A DNA stretch of 11,793 nt from JAFNAG01 sp964353465 (GCA_964353465.1 CAYGWQ010000165.1:1-11793), one strand, 5' to 3'; positions 1 to 7,223 are shown, counted from the first letter of the stretch. Notes: generated by a model not told the origin, from the sequence alone. Translations and numbers: made by a program.

Positions 1-996
1 TTGCCCAGAGATGCTGGTCTCACCTCGGCTGGCAGTCTCAAAGGCAGAGCACCAATTGCTAACGAACTCGGTGATCTCATCCCTACTGAAGTCCAGCAGG
101 ACAAAGTGCGTGAGTCCGTCTGCGGTCAGAGGCGCTTCTCCGTATCCGACGATCCTGCTTGTTACTACGAATCGATTCCCACGCCCTTTGTGCCAGTTAT
201 AGAAATCCTGTACGCGTTTGGTGACGAATACACGCTCGTTGATGTCCGTCACTTCGTCCAGTCCGTCCAGAAGAACGATTGCCCTGCCGGAGGCTAGCGA
301 AGATGCGAACAGATCAGTGAGGTCGTCAGTTATGCCGCGCACCGTGTGATAGTACTCAGCCAAATATCCCTGCACCGATAAGTCGCCCGCCTTCGAGAGG
401 GCGGCCGCGTAGGCAGCGACCGGAACAATGATAGGCAGGCGGTCACCACCTTGAGCCGCCTTGACCACCCCCTGTGCCTTGGCGAACGTCAGAGCAAGAT
501 GTTTGAGAACGGTGCTCTTTCCGGCGCCTGGATCGCCGAGGAGAACGACACCCGGAAACTCCTCCAGGGATTCCGAGAGCTTCACAGGCTGAGAGAGTTC
601 AGCGCGAAGGGCCATCTTCTCGCGCAGCGACTCAGCTAAGTCCATGACCCTTAGCGGTCGTCCTGCCACGAATCCCGCCTCGCGATCATCTCCTTGGGGC
701 AGAGGGCGCGCGCGCAAGGAGACGAACAACTTTTCCAGAGATAGCCGTATTGGTATCTTCTCTAGCTGAACGATCCCCTTAAAGTCAAGATACTGGTACG
801 TGTCGACGATGTGTTGGCGGTATCGGGCTTCGCTCAGCTCAAGGCCGGGAAGAGAACTGAGCGACGCGGCCGGCTCACGAGGTTTGGGAGGCGCTGCCGC
901 TGCCTCCGAAACCTTAAGCGAACGGTGTGCGTAGTACCATCCAATGGCTCCGAAGACCACGGCTGCAATCAATCCGCCAACGGCTATTACGTCCAT
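1..996 (-). CDS. Membrane-anchored NACHT-domain NTPase (partial, C-terminus outside window)
   Basis: The frame is open from an ATG at 994-996 to the left edge, giving the first 332 residues. I see a hydrophobic segment at about residues 3-20, likely a single membrane anchor with the bulk in the cytoplasm, then an Ala/Pro-rich linker to about 50. A region at about 60-95 resembles the conserved lead-in of bacterial NACHT proteins. Walker A is GDPGAGKST at 154-162, Walker B is LLDGLDE at 242-248 with the NACHT-typical DGLDE, and a VVTSR sensor-like strand ends at Arg281. NACHT proteins are STAND-type ATPase switches; in bacteria several act in phage defence, usually with a C-terminal sensor of repeats, which here would lie beyond the window. 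A GAGG Shine-Dalgarno overlaps the stop codon of the upstream ArgRS-like gene 9 nt away, suggesting translational coupling. The family call is secure; effector, sensor and function cannot be seen. Confidence 0.88.
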   Translation of the reverse strand, partial: MDVIAVGGLIAAVVFGAIGWYYAHRSLKVSEAAAAPPKPREPAASLSSLPGLELSEARYRQHIVDTYQYLDFKGIVQLEKIPIRLSLEKLFVSLRARPLPQGDDREAGFVAGRPLRVMDLAESLREKMALRAELSQPVKLSESLEEFPGVVLLGDPGAGKSTVLKHLALTFAKAQGVVKAAQGGDRLPIIVPVAAYAAALSKAGDLSVQGYLAEYYHTVRGITDDLTDLFASSLASGRAIVLLDGLDEVTDINERVFVTKRVQDFYNWHKGRGNRFVVTSRIVGYGEAPLTADGLTHFVLLDFSRDEITEFVSNWCSAFETASRGETSISGQ

Positions 997-1005
997 CACC
1001 TAACC

Positions 1006-2646
1006 TCAGGACGCCATGCGCGTCGCAATCGCCTCCACCTTAACGCCCATAGCCCGTAAGGCATTGACTAGGGTAGTGCGCGAGGCTGCTAGGATCCGTT
1101 TTTGGAAAAGCGTGCCACCTGCCCTACGATATCCGTGTAAGTACTTTCTTATATCACTCGAAATCTCGAGCACATACCTTGCGAGGGCGTGGTAGGCCTC
1201 GTACTCCAGCACCTGCTCAAGAACGTCCGGAAAGGCCGCGATGCGCTTTAAGAGTGTGACCTCCTGGCTTGTGTCCGTGGGGATGCTTTCGCTCCAAGTC
1301 CCATCATGTACAGCGAGCTGCGAATCCACACGCGCCAAGGTCTTAAGGATTTGCAGAAATTCTCTGTGCGTCTCGGAGGCCGACCTACTCAGGTCGCAAG
1401 TTCTACGCGCATTACAGCGCAAGAGGGCGAACTTGAGGCCTGCGGCAATCACCGATTTAGACCGGCCTAGTTCGCGGGAATGTATCGAGAGAACAGCGTC
1501 GACAGTACTGAACACACCCTGTTTTACCGAGTCGTTCGTTCTGTCGCAAGCATGCACGTCCCCAAAGCACACGACCTTGATGGACCGCTCTAAGTTGCGG
1601 TCAATGCCCTGAGCTAGGCTGGCAGAGGCTCGCGCCAAGTCTATTTGCCGCGCAGACACAACACTGACTACCCGCGAACAGTGGTTCAGCAGCTGTGCAT
1701 AGTAGATGGCATTGCGTAAGAAATAGCTCAGGCCCCGTCTGCGTTTGCCTTGTTCGGACGGCCCGCCGACTGCGTTCATGTAAGGGTCTCCAAGAGCATG
1801 AAGAATACGCGAGGTCTGCGCGCTGCCTAAATAGTTCGACTCAAAATCGTAGCCATCGATCCGGACGTCGGTGGCTGCAAACGTGTCGTTGAAGCCACCG
1901 ATACAGACTTTACAGATGGCCAGCGCCTCATCCTTTTCATCGCTTGTCAATTGCAACTCGACCGCGTTTATTCCGACAGGGATTTCTGGCTCAAAACCTG
2001 CCAGGGGGAACATTCGGTTCAATAAGTCCTTGTCGTTGGCTAACTGGGAGCCCGTCGCTTTGTAAAGGGTAGCCGCGAAAACGGCACCAATCGCGTGGTC
2101 ACTTTTTGCCGCGATGCATGCGAGATCAGCCACGCTCATGGCAAGACTGCGGAGGCCACGCACAACGACGGCGAGATGCCGAGACTGGTCTTGGATCCAA
2201 AAGCGCGTCTCGACCCTGGCACCGTAGCCTCTAAACAGGTCAGCGAGGGCATTACCGATCGCGGAACTGCGAAAAGTTGCCACGTTGATCGGGTACACGG
2301 GGTTCAGGCTGGTGTGTTCAACGATAATTCGAAGGCCATGGAGGCGGAGGTCAAAGCCGTATTGCATGCCGAGGCTTTCGACCCTTGGAAGAATGCGCTC
2401 GGCAAGTTGAGAGCCGTTCAGCTTGATGTTGATGTAGTTGCCAGACACTTCAATGTCGCGAACAAGGGTGCTTCGGCAGGCCTGAATGACTGCAGGAGGG
2501 CAAGGTTCGCAAGCCCTACCGAAGCGGAAGGCTATGTCAGTATCCGGTCGTGAGAAGTATCTGATGGTTGGAGGTGTCTCCTGGTGAGGAATCGCCCCCA
2601 CGTCGCAGAGCAGGCGGAAGACCTCACTGGCTAGATCCTTCATCAT
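1006..2646 (-). CDS. Arginyl-tRNA synthetase-like protein lacking both class I signature motifs
   Basis: This 546-residue protein is collinear with bacterial ArgRS. Residues 25-100 match the N-terminal Add-1 domain, 108-390 the Rossmann catalytic domain and 395-546 the DALR anticodon-binding domain, whose end KRILAASRTTLVNALRAMGV is very ArgRS-like. The segment EHTSLNP (110-116) keeps the ArgRS strand before the ATP site. However, the following HVGH of the canonical PLHVGHLRS is NVAT here (121-124, within PINVATFRS), and the KMSKS region (about 368-386) reads DRTNDSVKQG. Those residues bind ATP and drive aminoacyl-adenylate formation, so normal aminoacylation is unlikely. A role in tRNA or amino-acid binding, or a regulatory role, is inference. 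The start could be either of two tandem ATGs; the ribosome site is weak. It follows the aldehyde dehydrogenase by 33 nt and precedes the NACHT gene by 9 nt. It is not the housekeeping argS. Confidence 0.85.
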   Translation of the reverse strand: MMKDLASEVFRLLCDVGAIPHQETPPTIRYFSRPDTDIAFRFGRACEPCPPAVIQACRSTLVRDIEVSGNYINIKLNGSQLAERILPRVESLGMQYGFDLRLHGLRIIVEHTSLNPVYPINVATFRSSAIGNALADLFRGYGARVETRFWIQDQSRHLAVVVRGLRSLAMSVADLACIAAKSDHAIGAVFAATLYKATGSQLANDKDLLNRMFPLAGFEPEIPVGINAVELQLTSDEKDEALAICKVCIGGFNDTFAATDVRIDGYDFESNYLGSAQTSRILHALGDPYMNAVGGPSEQGKRRRGLSYFLRNAIYYAQLLNHCSRVVSVVSARQIDLARASASLAQGIDRNLERSIKVVCFGDVHACDRTNDSVKQGVFSTVDAVLSIHSRELGRSKSVIAAGLKFALLRCNARRTCDLSRSASETHREFLQILKTLARVDSQLAVHDGTWSESIPTDTSQEVTLLKRIAAFPDVLEQVLEYEAYHALARYVLEISSDIRKYLHGYRRAGGTLFQKRILAASRTTLVNALRAMGVKVEAIATRMAS

Positions 2647-2679
2647 GAGCCGTGCGTCCCGTTATCGTCGGTATCGCTA

Positions 2680-4149
2680 CTACTGAATCCACTTGAAAGC
2701 CGTGTCTGTAAGGTCAACCCAGACGGTCTTGAGGCGCGTGTACTCGTGCCCGGCCTCGATGCCGTACTCCTTCCCAAAACCGCTCTGTTTGAAGCCGCCA
2801 ACAGGCACTCCCGGATTCTCGATGGCGACGCAATTTGCCCAGATGAGGCCTGCTTGAATGGCGTTGGCGACACGGTGTAAACGCGCCGCGTCGCGGGTCC
2901 AGACCGATGCAGCGAGCCCATAAGGTACGCTGTTGGCTAGCGCAATCGCCTCTTCCTCGGTGGAGAAGGGGATCACCGAAAGCACTGGGCCGAAGATCTC
3001 CTCCTGCGATATAGACATTTGCGGGTGAACGTCCGTGAAAATAGTCGGCTGCATGAAAAAACCATTGCGCAGGGTGGGGTCCGAAGGCGGCTTTCCGCCG
3101 CACCGGATCCGCGCTCCCTCGGTGAGGCCTTGCTGGATGTAGCGGCTGACTCGGTCGAACTGTTCTCGAGAAACGAGAGCTCCGAGATGGGTGTCCTCGG
3201 CGAGCGGATCACCTATCTTGACTTTACCCGCACGGGTAACAAGTCCTTCGACGACGCGATCAGCAACGTCTTGCTGGACTAACAGGCGAGTCGCCGCGGT
3301 GCAGGTTTGACCCTGGTTATAGAAGACCGTAAGCGCGGCAGAATCCAGGGCCGGCTCGAGATTTGCGTCGGAGAAGATGATGTTGGGGGACTTGCCGCCG
3401 AGCTCAAGCGTGACCGGCTTCAAGTTGGACTTTGCCGCCGCCTCCATGACCAATCGCCCTACTTCCGTGCTGCCCGTGAAGCTGAGCTTGTCAACATCCA
3501 TGTGTCGCGCGAGCGCGGCCCCAGCGGTCTCTCCGTATCCCGGTATGATGTTCAAGACGCCGTCCGGAAAGCCAGCTTCCTGAGCGAGGCGTCCCAACTC
3601 GAGCGCGGACAGCGGTGTTTGCTCTGCCGGTTTCAGGATGCACGTGTTGCCCATCGCGAGAATCGGCGCGATTTTCACGCAGACGTTGTAGAGTGGGTAG
3701 TTCCAAGGGACGATGGCACCGATCACCCCGTACGGTTCGCGGCGTGTGTAGGCAAAATATCCGGCCTGCACGGGCATCGTGTGCCCACGGATTTTGTCGG
3801 TGAGGCCGGCGAAGAACTGGATGATTGCCGTGGCGGCAGGGATGTCCGCCTTACAGTCGAGCAGAGGCTTGCCAGCATCCAAACAGTCCAGCATGGCAAG
3901 CTCGTCACCGTGAGTTTCGACTAGCTCAGCGAGCTTGTAAAGCAGCCTGCCACGATCACCAGGGTTTGTCCGACTCCAAGTGGACTCGTAAGCTGATCGG
4001 GAAGCTCGGACCCCTAGGTCAATATCTGCAGCATCTCCCTCCGCGACCTCGGCAATCACCTCCCCGGTGGCAGGATTAACGGATTTGAATGTCTTGCCGG
4101 ACGCAGCGCTTTGCCAATTCCCGTTTATAAGTAGCTTGCCATAAAGCAT
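2680..4149 (-). CDS. NAD(P)+-dependent aldehyde dehydrogenase (betaine-aldehyde-dehydrogenase-like)
   Basis: A 489-residue classical aldehyde dehydrogenase that oxidises an aldehyde to the carboxylate with NAD(P)+ in the cytoplasm. All catalytic elements are present: Asn150 in VPWNYPL (oxyanion hole), Lys173 in ILKPAEQTP (cofactor ribose), the FTGSTEVG cofactor turn, Glu249 in TLELGGKSP (general base), Cys283 in NQGQTCTAATR (nucleophile), and EEIFGPV. The length is normal for the family. I start at the ATG at 4147-4149 because GAGGAG sits 6 nt before it and the family begins at this point; an in-frame ATG ten codons upstream lacks such a site. Sequence flavour resembles betaine or gamma-aminobutyraldehyde dehydrogenases, but the substrate cannot be read from sequence. 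It lies 38 nt after a second, altered homologue. One may make an aldehyde that the other consumes, which is inference. Confidence 0.93.
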   Translation of the reverse strand: MLYGKLLINGNWQSAASGKTFKSVNPATGEVIAEVAEGDAADIDLGVRASRSAYESTWSRTNPGDRGRLLYKLAELVETHGDELAMLDCLDAGKPLLDCKADIPAATAIIQFFAGLTDKIRGHTMPVQAGYFAYTRREPYGVIGAIVPWNYPLYNVCVKIAPILAMGNTCILKPAEQTPLSALELGRLAQEAGFPDGVLNIIPGYGETAGAALARHMDVDKLSFTGSTEVGRLVMEAAAKSNLKPVTLELGGKSPNIIFSDANLEPALDSAALTVFYNQGQTCTAATRLLVQQDVADRVVEGLVTRAGKVKIGDPLAEDTHLGALVSREQFDRVSRYIQQGLTEGARIRCGGKPPSDPTLRNGFFMQPTIFTDVHPQMSISQEEIFGPVLSVIPFSTEEEAIALANSVPYGLAASVWTRDAARLHRVANAIQAGLIWANCVAIENPGVPVGGFKQSGFGKEYGIEAGHEYTRLKTVWVDLTDTAFKWIQ

Positions 4150-4187
4150 GTTGGTCTCCTCATAGTGATCGTTCCGCAACGTTGTTA

Positions 4188-5381
4188 TCAGCTTACCGGC
4201 AGGAATGACGTTTCCACAGAAAACAGGATCGGTCCACCACGCCGGGTCCCATGATGTGCCACGAAGCCTGACCGTTTGTAACCCCCAAAGGGCGTGTGAG
4301 CGTCAGCCTCCTCCAGACTCAAAAGGTTCTGGTTGTATGCCACATGGGGCGCCAAGAGCCGACCCGAAATGCCCGCGAGGTCCTTTCCATAGACGGAGGC
4401 GCCCAAACAGTAATGGGGGTGATTCACATACTCCAGTAGCTCGTCCCTGTCGCCAAACGAAACCAGCGGAAATACGGCAGAAAACTTCTCGGCCTGGACA
4501 ATGGGCGCACTGTTCGGCACTTCAACGACAGTTGGCGGAACCAGTGAGCCGCTAATCGGCGCTCCATGTAGCACCCGAGCCATCTTGTGGCTTTGGGCAA
4601 TGAGCCGCGCGACATTCGTTGCGAACTCCCGCCGTATGAGGGGGCCGACGTCTGTGGCCGGGTCCCCGAGTGCGCCAACTCGGAGGCAGTTGATCTTTCC
4701 GACGAGCAACGCGGCAAATTTCCGAAAGACAGGTGAAGCCACGTAGAACCGCTCCGTCGCGAGGCAGTCCTGTCCTGAATTGAACGTTTTGGAGTAGATT
4801 GCCGACTCTGCTGCTGCCTCGAGATCCGCGTCTTCTAGCACAGCGAAAGGGCTGAGCCCCCCCCCGCAGTAGATCAACTTGATTTCTTGTGAAACACGGG
4901 GAAGGAGCCGCTCCACGCTGTCCCAGTTCCCGGTGAAGATTATTGCATCTACCGGGTCTGCACGCAGAACGCAGTCGACATAGGCCGGTCCGGAAGTCCG
5001 CACGAGCCGCATTGGCATTTCGCGGATCCGGGATGCGATAAGTTCCCAGATCCGGTGGACTATATTAGTGGTAAGGCTCGATGGACGGACCAGCACCGTA
5101 TTGCCAGCGAGTAGGGCTCCGAAGGTGTATAACACAAGCGAATAGAGCGGCGTGTTGAAAGGCAGGAACACGGCGACTCGGCCCAGCGGTGTACGTCCCT
5201 CCAGCGGAGCCAGCTCATCGCTGTAGGTACGCAGTGCGCGCACAGTCTTTTCTATCTCGATCTGGGCTGTCTTGTATGTTTCAACGGTATTGAGATAAGC
5301 AAGTACGGTTTCTCGTTTGCTCTCTAACAGTTCCGCTATTTCATTGAAGAGGCCAACAAGGTCTTTTCGGTTATGTGCCAC
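4188..5381 (-). CDS. Short aldehyde-dehydrogenase-superfamily protein with altered active site
   Basis: A 397-residue homologue, about 90 residues shorter than usual and missing the N-terminal strand region. It keeps Asn76 (FLPFNTPLY), the nucleophile Cys206 in FNSGQDCLATER, and the C-terminal TPFGGYKRSGF. Two conserved residues differ: the Lys of the cofactor KPS motif is Arg99 (VRPSS), and the general base Glu of LELGGKSP aligns with Cys172 in IYCGGGLSP. Loss of that Glu is typical of superfamily members that do not hydrolyse the thioester intermediate, such as CoA-acylating dehydrogenases. I therefore infer a reductase of, or acylating enzyme for, an activated acyl group rather than a simple oxidase; a degenerate partner of the neighbouring enzyme is the alternative. 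The start is GTG (5379-5381) with GGGGA about 6 nt before it. It follows the GNAT gene by 18 nt. Confidence 0.82.
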   Translation of the reverse strand: MAHNRKDLVGLFNEIAELLESKRETVLAYLNTVETYKTAQIEIEKTVRALRTYSDELAPLEGRTPLGRVAVFLPFNTPLYSLVLYTFGALLAGNTVLVRPSSLTTNIVHRIWELIASRIREMPMRLVRTSGPAYVDCVLRADPVDAIIFTGNWDSVERLLPRVSQEIKLIYCGGGLSPFAVLEDADLEAAAESAIYSKTFNSGQDCLATERFYVASPVFRKFAALLVGKINCLRVGALGDPATDVGPLIRREFATNVARLIAQSHKMARVLHGAPISGSLVPPTVVEVPNSAPIVQAEKFSAVFPLVSFGDRDELLEYVNHPHYCLGASVYGKDLAGISGRLLAPHVAYNQNLLSLEEADAHTPFGGYKRSGFVAHHGTRRGGPILFSVETSFLPVS

Positions 5382-5399
5382 AAACGTTCCCCAGGCAGA

Positions 5400-6347
5400 T
5401 CACTCCCTTGGTTCTTGAGGGTCGTCCAGTACATAGCCATATCTGCAAAGTTCCGTCCGGAACCCACGCGCAGCGTAGAACGCCTCCATGCCAGCCTCGC
5501 ACTGCAGGTATAGAATCCGGTCACCAGATCCAAGCGATATACCGGACAGGTGGTCTAGGATCGCCGTGCCGACACCTTGCTTCCGGTAGGCCGGCAGCGT
5601 TGCAACGTTGTGTATGACGGAGTGCCCGGTGGCCGTGTAGAGACTACCTATGCCCATCACAGTTCCGCCGGCCGTTGCAATGACATGCTCGACGGTCTTG
5701 TGGGGTTGGTACTGGTGGAACTCTCGCTTTACCGCGGCGGTATAATTGGCTTTGAAACACTGTCCCAGAATCGCAACGAACGCGGCTAGCGTGGCGTCGT
5801 TGTTAACTTGAGCTACCACGAGATCGCGCGACGCCGGGCTCACCGGCCGCTCGCGGCAGTGGAACATCCATAGCTCGGTATCTAAAACCTCAAAGCCCGC
5901 TTCATGCAGTTGGCCTCCAAGAAACGTCGGGCGAGTCCGTTCGGACACGTACACGCAGGGGCGACGGCCCCTGGTGTGGAAGAAGCTCAAAACGGAGGCA
6001 ATAAAGTCGCCGCACTTGTCGTCCGGAGTGTTGTTTGAGAGCGCGTGGTTCCAGATGAAGTCGTCGACCAAGTCGCAGTACGCGTACCTGGCTTCGGTGG
6101 TGTCGTAAACTATGGAGAAGTAGCACCCGAGCTGGAGTTCATAGTGTAGACGCTCGGCTACGGCAATGTTCGGCACAGACGCTCTCGCTTTCGCCACTCC
6201 GGGCACTGGGTTGCGGCAGATCTCCGGGTGCACTCCATTTACGCTCACATTCGTAAGGAGGGTTGCGCGCCGAACAGAGATCGTGGATCTAAATTGGCTT
6301 TCTCGTGAATCAAAACACGTATAGCGCCTGTTAAGGGTCTTCGTCAA
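5400..6347 (-). CDS. Tandem GNAT-fold N-acetyltransferase-like protein
   Basis: The longest frame gives 315 residues. The C-terminal half (about 168-307) is a GNAT domain: IHNVATLPAYRKQGVGTAIL (246-265 region) contains the acetyl-CoA pyrophosphate-binding motif RKQGVG at 255-260, and FYAARGF (290-296) is the usual final helix-strand. The N-terminal half (about 65-165) looks like a second GNAT fold, ending in LHEAGFEVLDTELWMF, but has no acyl-CoA signature, so it is probably structural or substrate-binding. Such proteins transfer an acyl group to an amine; here the acceptor is unknown. The start is uncertain: the frame begins at TTG 6345-6347 with no ribosome site, and that TTG can also be read as the -35 box of a promoter. 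In-frame GTG codons at residues 34 and 39 are alternatives. It is the first gene of the five-gene minus-strand block. Confidence 0.78.
   Translation of the reverse strand: MTKTLNRRYTCFDSRESQFRSTISVRRATLLTNVSVNGVHPEICRNPVPGVAKARASVPNIAVAERLHYELQLGCYFSIVYDTTEARYAYCDLVDDFIWNHALSNNTPDDKCGDFIASVLSFFHTRGRRPCVYVSERTRPTFLGGQLHEAGFEVLDTELWMFHCRERPVSPASRDLVVAQVNNDATLAAFVAILGQCFKANYTAAVKREFHQYQPHKTVEHVIATAGGTVMGIGSLYTATGHSVIHNVATLPAYRKQGVGTAILDHLSGISLGSGDRILYLQCEAGMEAFYAARGFRTELCRYGYVLDDPQEPRE
6318..6347 (-). promoter_or_regulatory. Possible sigma70-type promoter of the five-gene block
   Basis: Reading leftwards, TTGACG (6342-6347) and TATACG (6318-6323) are separated by 18 nt. The -35 box is good and the -10 box mediocre. 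If it is used, translation of the GNAT gene must start downstream of the nominal TTG. No better promoter was found in the next 300 bases upstream. Confidence 0.3.
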
Positions 6348-6862
6348 GGAGTATTACATCGTATCAATTAGATCGATCTCGCTTCATCGCCCCAGGCGGG
6401 GCCGGACAAAAGAAGGGGTTTATGGTCAACGGCTCCGGTTCCAGAGCGGGCTTACAACAACCATTGCGGGCCGTATATGCCTCCATCCGATGGGCAAGAA
6501 TTTCTGAGGCAAAGCTTCAACCTACTGCGCCGCGTAACAACATTAGTGCAGCGTTTCGGTGACGTTCTGAACCTCAAAGCCCATCTTCCACACACTGAAT
6601 TCGTCACCCGTTCGAACATTTGTCAGCCGGCTAAGCCGATTGACGGGGTATAGCACTAACCCGATCATGAAGAAGAAGCGGTCATGATGAATGGTGGCCA
6701 GGTTTCCACTTCGCGACTCCCTCTCATTTTTGGCTGCTGTTGGTTACGCTTGGTTTGTCGCGGGCACAGTTCCGGGCACAGCTGGGGCATTTTTGGGGTA
6801 TTTAGGGTTGGTTCTGGAAGATGTCGAATTGCCGCAAGCCCTTTAAGGACGCGGGTTTGAGG
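6348..6862. other. Gene-poor junction between accessory block and tRNA-Leu
   Basis: This 515-base stretch has no ORF that I can assign. On the plus strand a frame opens at ATG 6477-6479 and closes at TAG 6651-6653 (58 codons, start MPPSDGQEFLRQSFNLLRRV). It has no clear ribosome site, and the frame is open without a start back to about 6373, so it may be a decayed gene end or chance. Near the tRNA there is a 12-nt-period direct repeat. No integrase, transposase or terminator is recognisable. The position is where an integrase or att site would be expected if the left block entered at the tRNA. Confidence 0.5.
6761..6784. repeat. Two-copy 12-nt-period direct repeat
   Basis: CGGGCACAG occurs at 6761-6769 and again at 6773-6781, each followed by a three-base spacer (TTC, CTG). 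A partial third unit GGGCA follows at 6785-6789. It lies about 80 bases from the tRNA-Leu 3' end. It could be a protein-binding direct repeat or chance. Confidence 0.5.
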
Positions 6863-6950
6863 TGGTGCCGAAGGAGGGGGTCGAACCCTCATGACCGCAA
6901 GGGTCGCGGGATTTTGAGTCCCGTGCGTCTGCCAGTTCCGCCACTTCGGC
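6863..6950 (-). tRNA. tRNA-Leu (anticodon CAA)
   Basis: Reading the minus strand, acceptor GCCGAAG pairs with CTTCGGC. The anticodon arm is CGGGA-CTCAAAA-TCCCG, giving anticodon CAA (decodes UUG). A long class II variable arm with stem GACC/GGTC marks it as Leu, and the T arm is GAGGG-TTCGACC-CCCTC. The discriminator is A and the 3' CCA is encoded (6863-6865). All parts are intact, so the gene should be functional. Its 3' end faces the accessory block, the usual side for integrative elements. Confidence 0.97.
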
Positions 6951-6980
6951 ACGAATGGGCGATTATCGTAGCCCATTCGT
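6951..6980. repeat. Perfect 10-bp inverted repeat abutting the tRNA 5' end
   Basis: ACGAATGGGC at 6951-6960 is the exact reverse complement of GCCCATTCGT at 6971-6980, with a 10-base loop. It begins at the base next to the mature tRNA 5' end and encloses the tRNA -10 box. It could be an operator or a structure in the leader. Confidence 0.75.
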
Positions 6981-6994
6981 CTGGCACTAGTCAA
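6965..6994 (-). promoter_or_regulatory. Promoter of tRNA-Leu
   Basis: On the minus strand, TTGACT (6989-6994) and TACGAT (6965-6970) are 18 nt apart, and the mature tRNA starts 14 nt after the -10 box. Transcription would begin within about 7-10 bases of the tRNA 5' end. Spacing and position fit a sigma70-type stable-RNA promoter. Confidence 0.6.
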
Positions 6995-7193
6995 TCAGTG
7001 CACCGTCCTGCCCGCTATTCAAGAGCTAGCACCCCGGGAGCGGCGATAAGGGATCAAAAGGCGCCGTGCTCTTGCAGCCGCGGCCGGCTGGGGCGGCTTT
7101 GCGCGGGAGATTTGGTCTGAACCGGCGGCTTCGCGTTGGCTCAAGACGGCAGGGCGCTGCCGCACTCCAAAAGGGGGGGATGGCTTATCAGTT

Positions 7194-7223
7194 TTGACTA
7201 ATGGGGCTATTCTGAGGTAAAAT
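7194..7223 (+). promoter_or_regulatory. Promoter of the carD-corC unit
   Basis: TTGACT (7194-7199) and TAAAAT (7218-7223) are separated by 18 nt. A start point near 7230 leaves a leader of about a dozen bases carrying the GGAGG ribosome site (7234-7238). The match to the housekeeping consensus is close. Confidence 0.7.

Noticed and set aside
1..297. 98-codon plus-strand ORF at the left edge
   Set aside because: It is antisense to the NACHT domain, over the Walker B region, and has no recognisable features.
1006..2646. Housekeeping arginyl-tRNA synthetase
   Set aside because: The HIGH and KMSKS signatures are lost, so it cannot supply normal Arg-tRNA; a true argS must lie elsewhere.
3307..3924. 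205-codon plus-strand ORF opposite the canonical aldehyde dehydrogenase
   Set aside because: It is antisense to an unambiguous gene with complete catalytic motifs and shows no family signal.
6863..6950. Second attachment-site copy of the tRNA 3' end within the window
   Set aside because: I looked for a repeat of the T-arm and acceptor sequence left of the tRNA and found none; any such copy would be beyond the window.
6665..6994. 109-codon minus-strand ORF across the tRNA
   Set aside because: It runs through the whole tRNA-Leu gene and its promoter, so it cannot be a real protein. I checked its tail for integrase motifs and found none.
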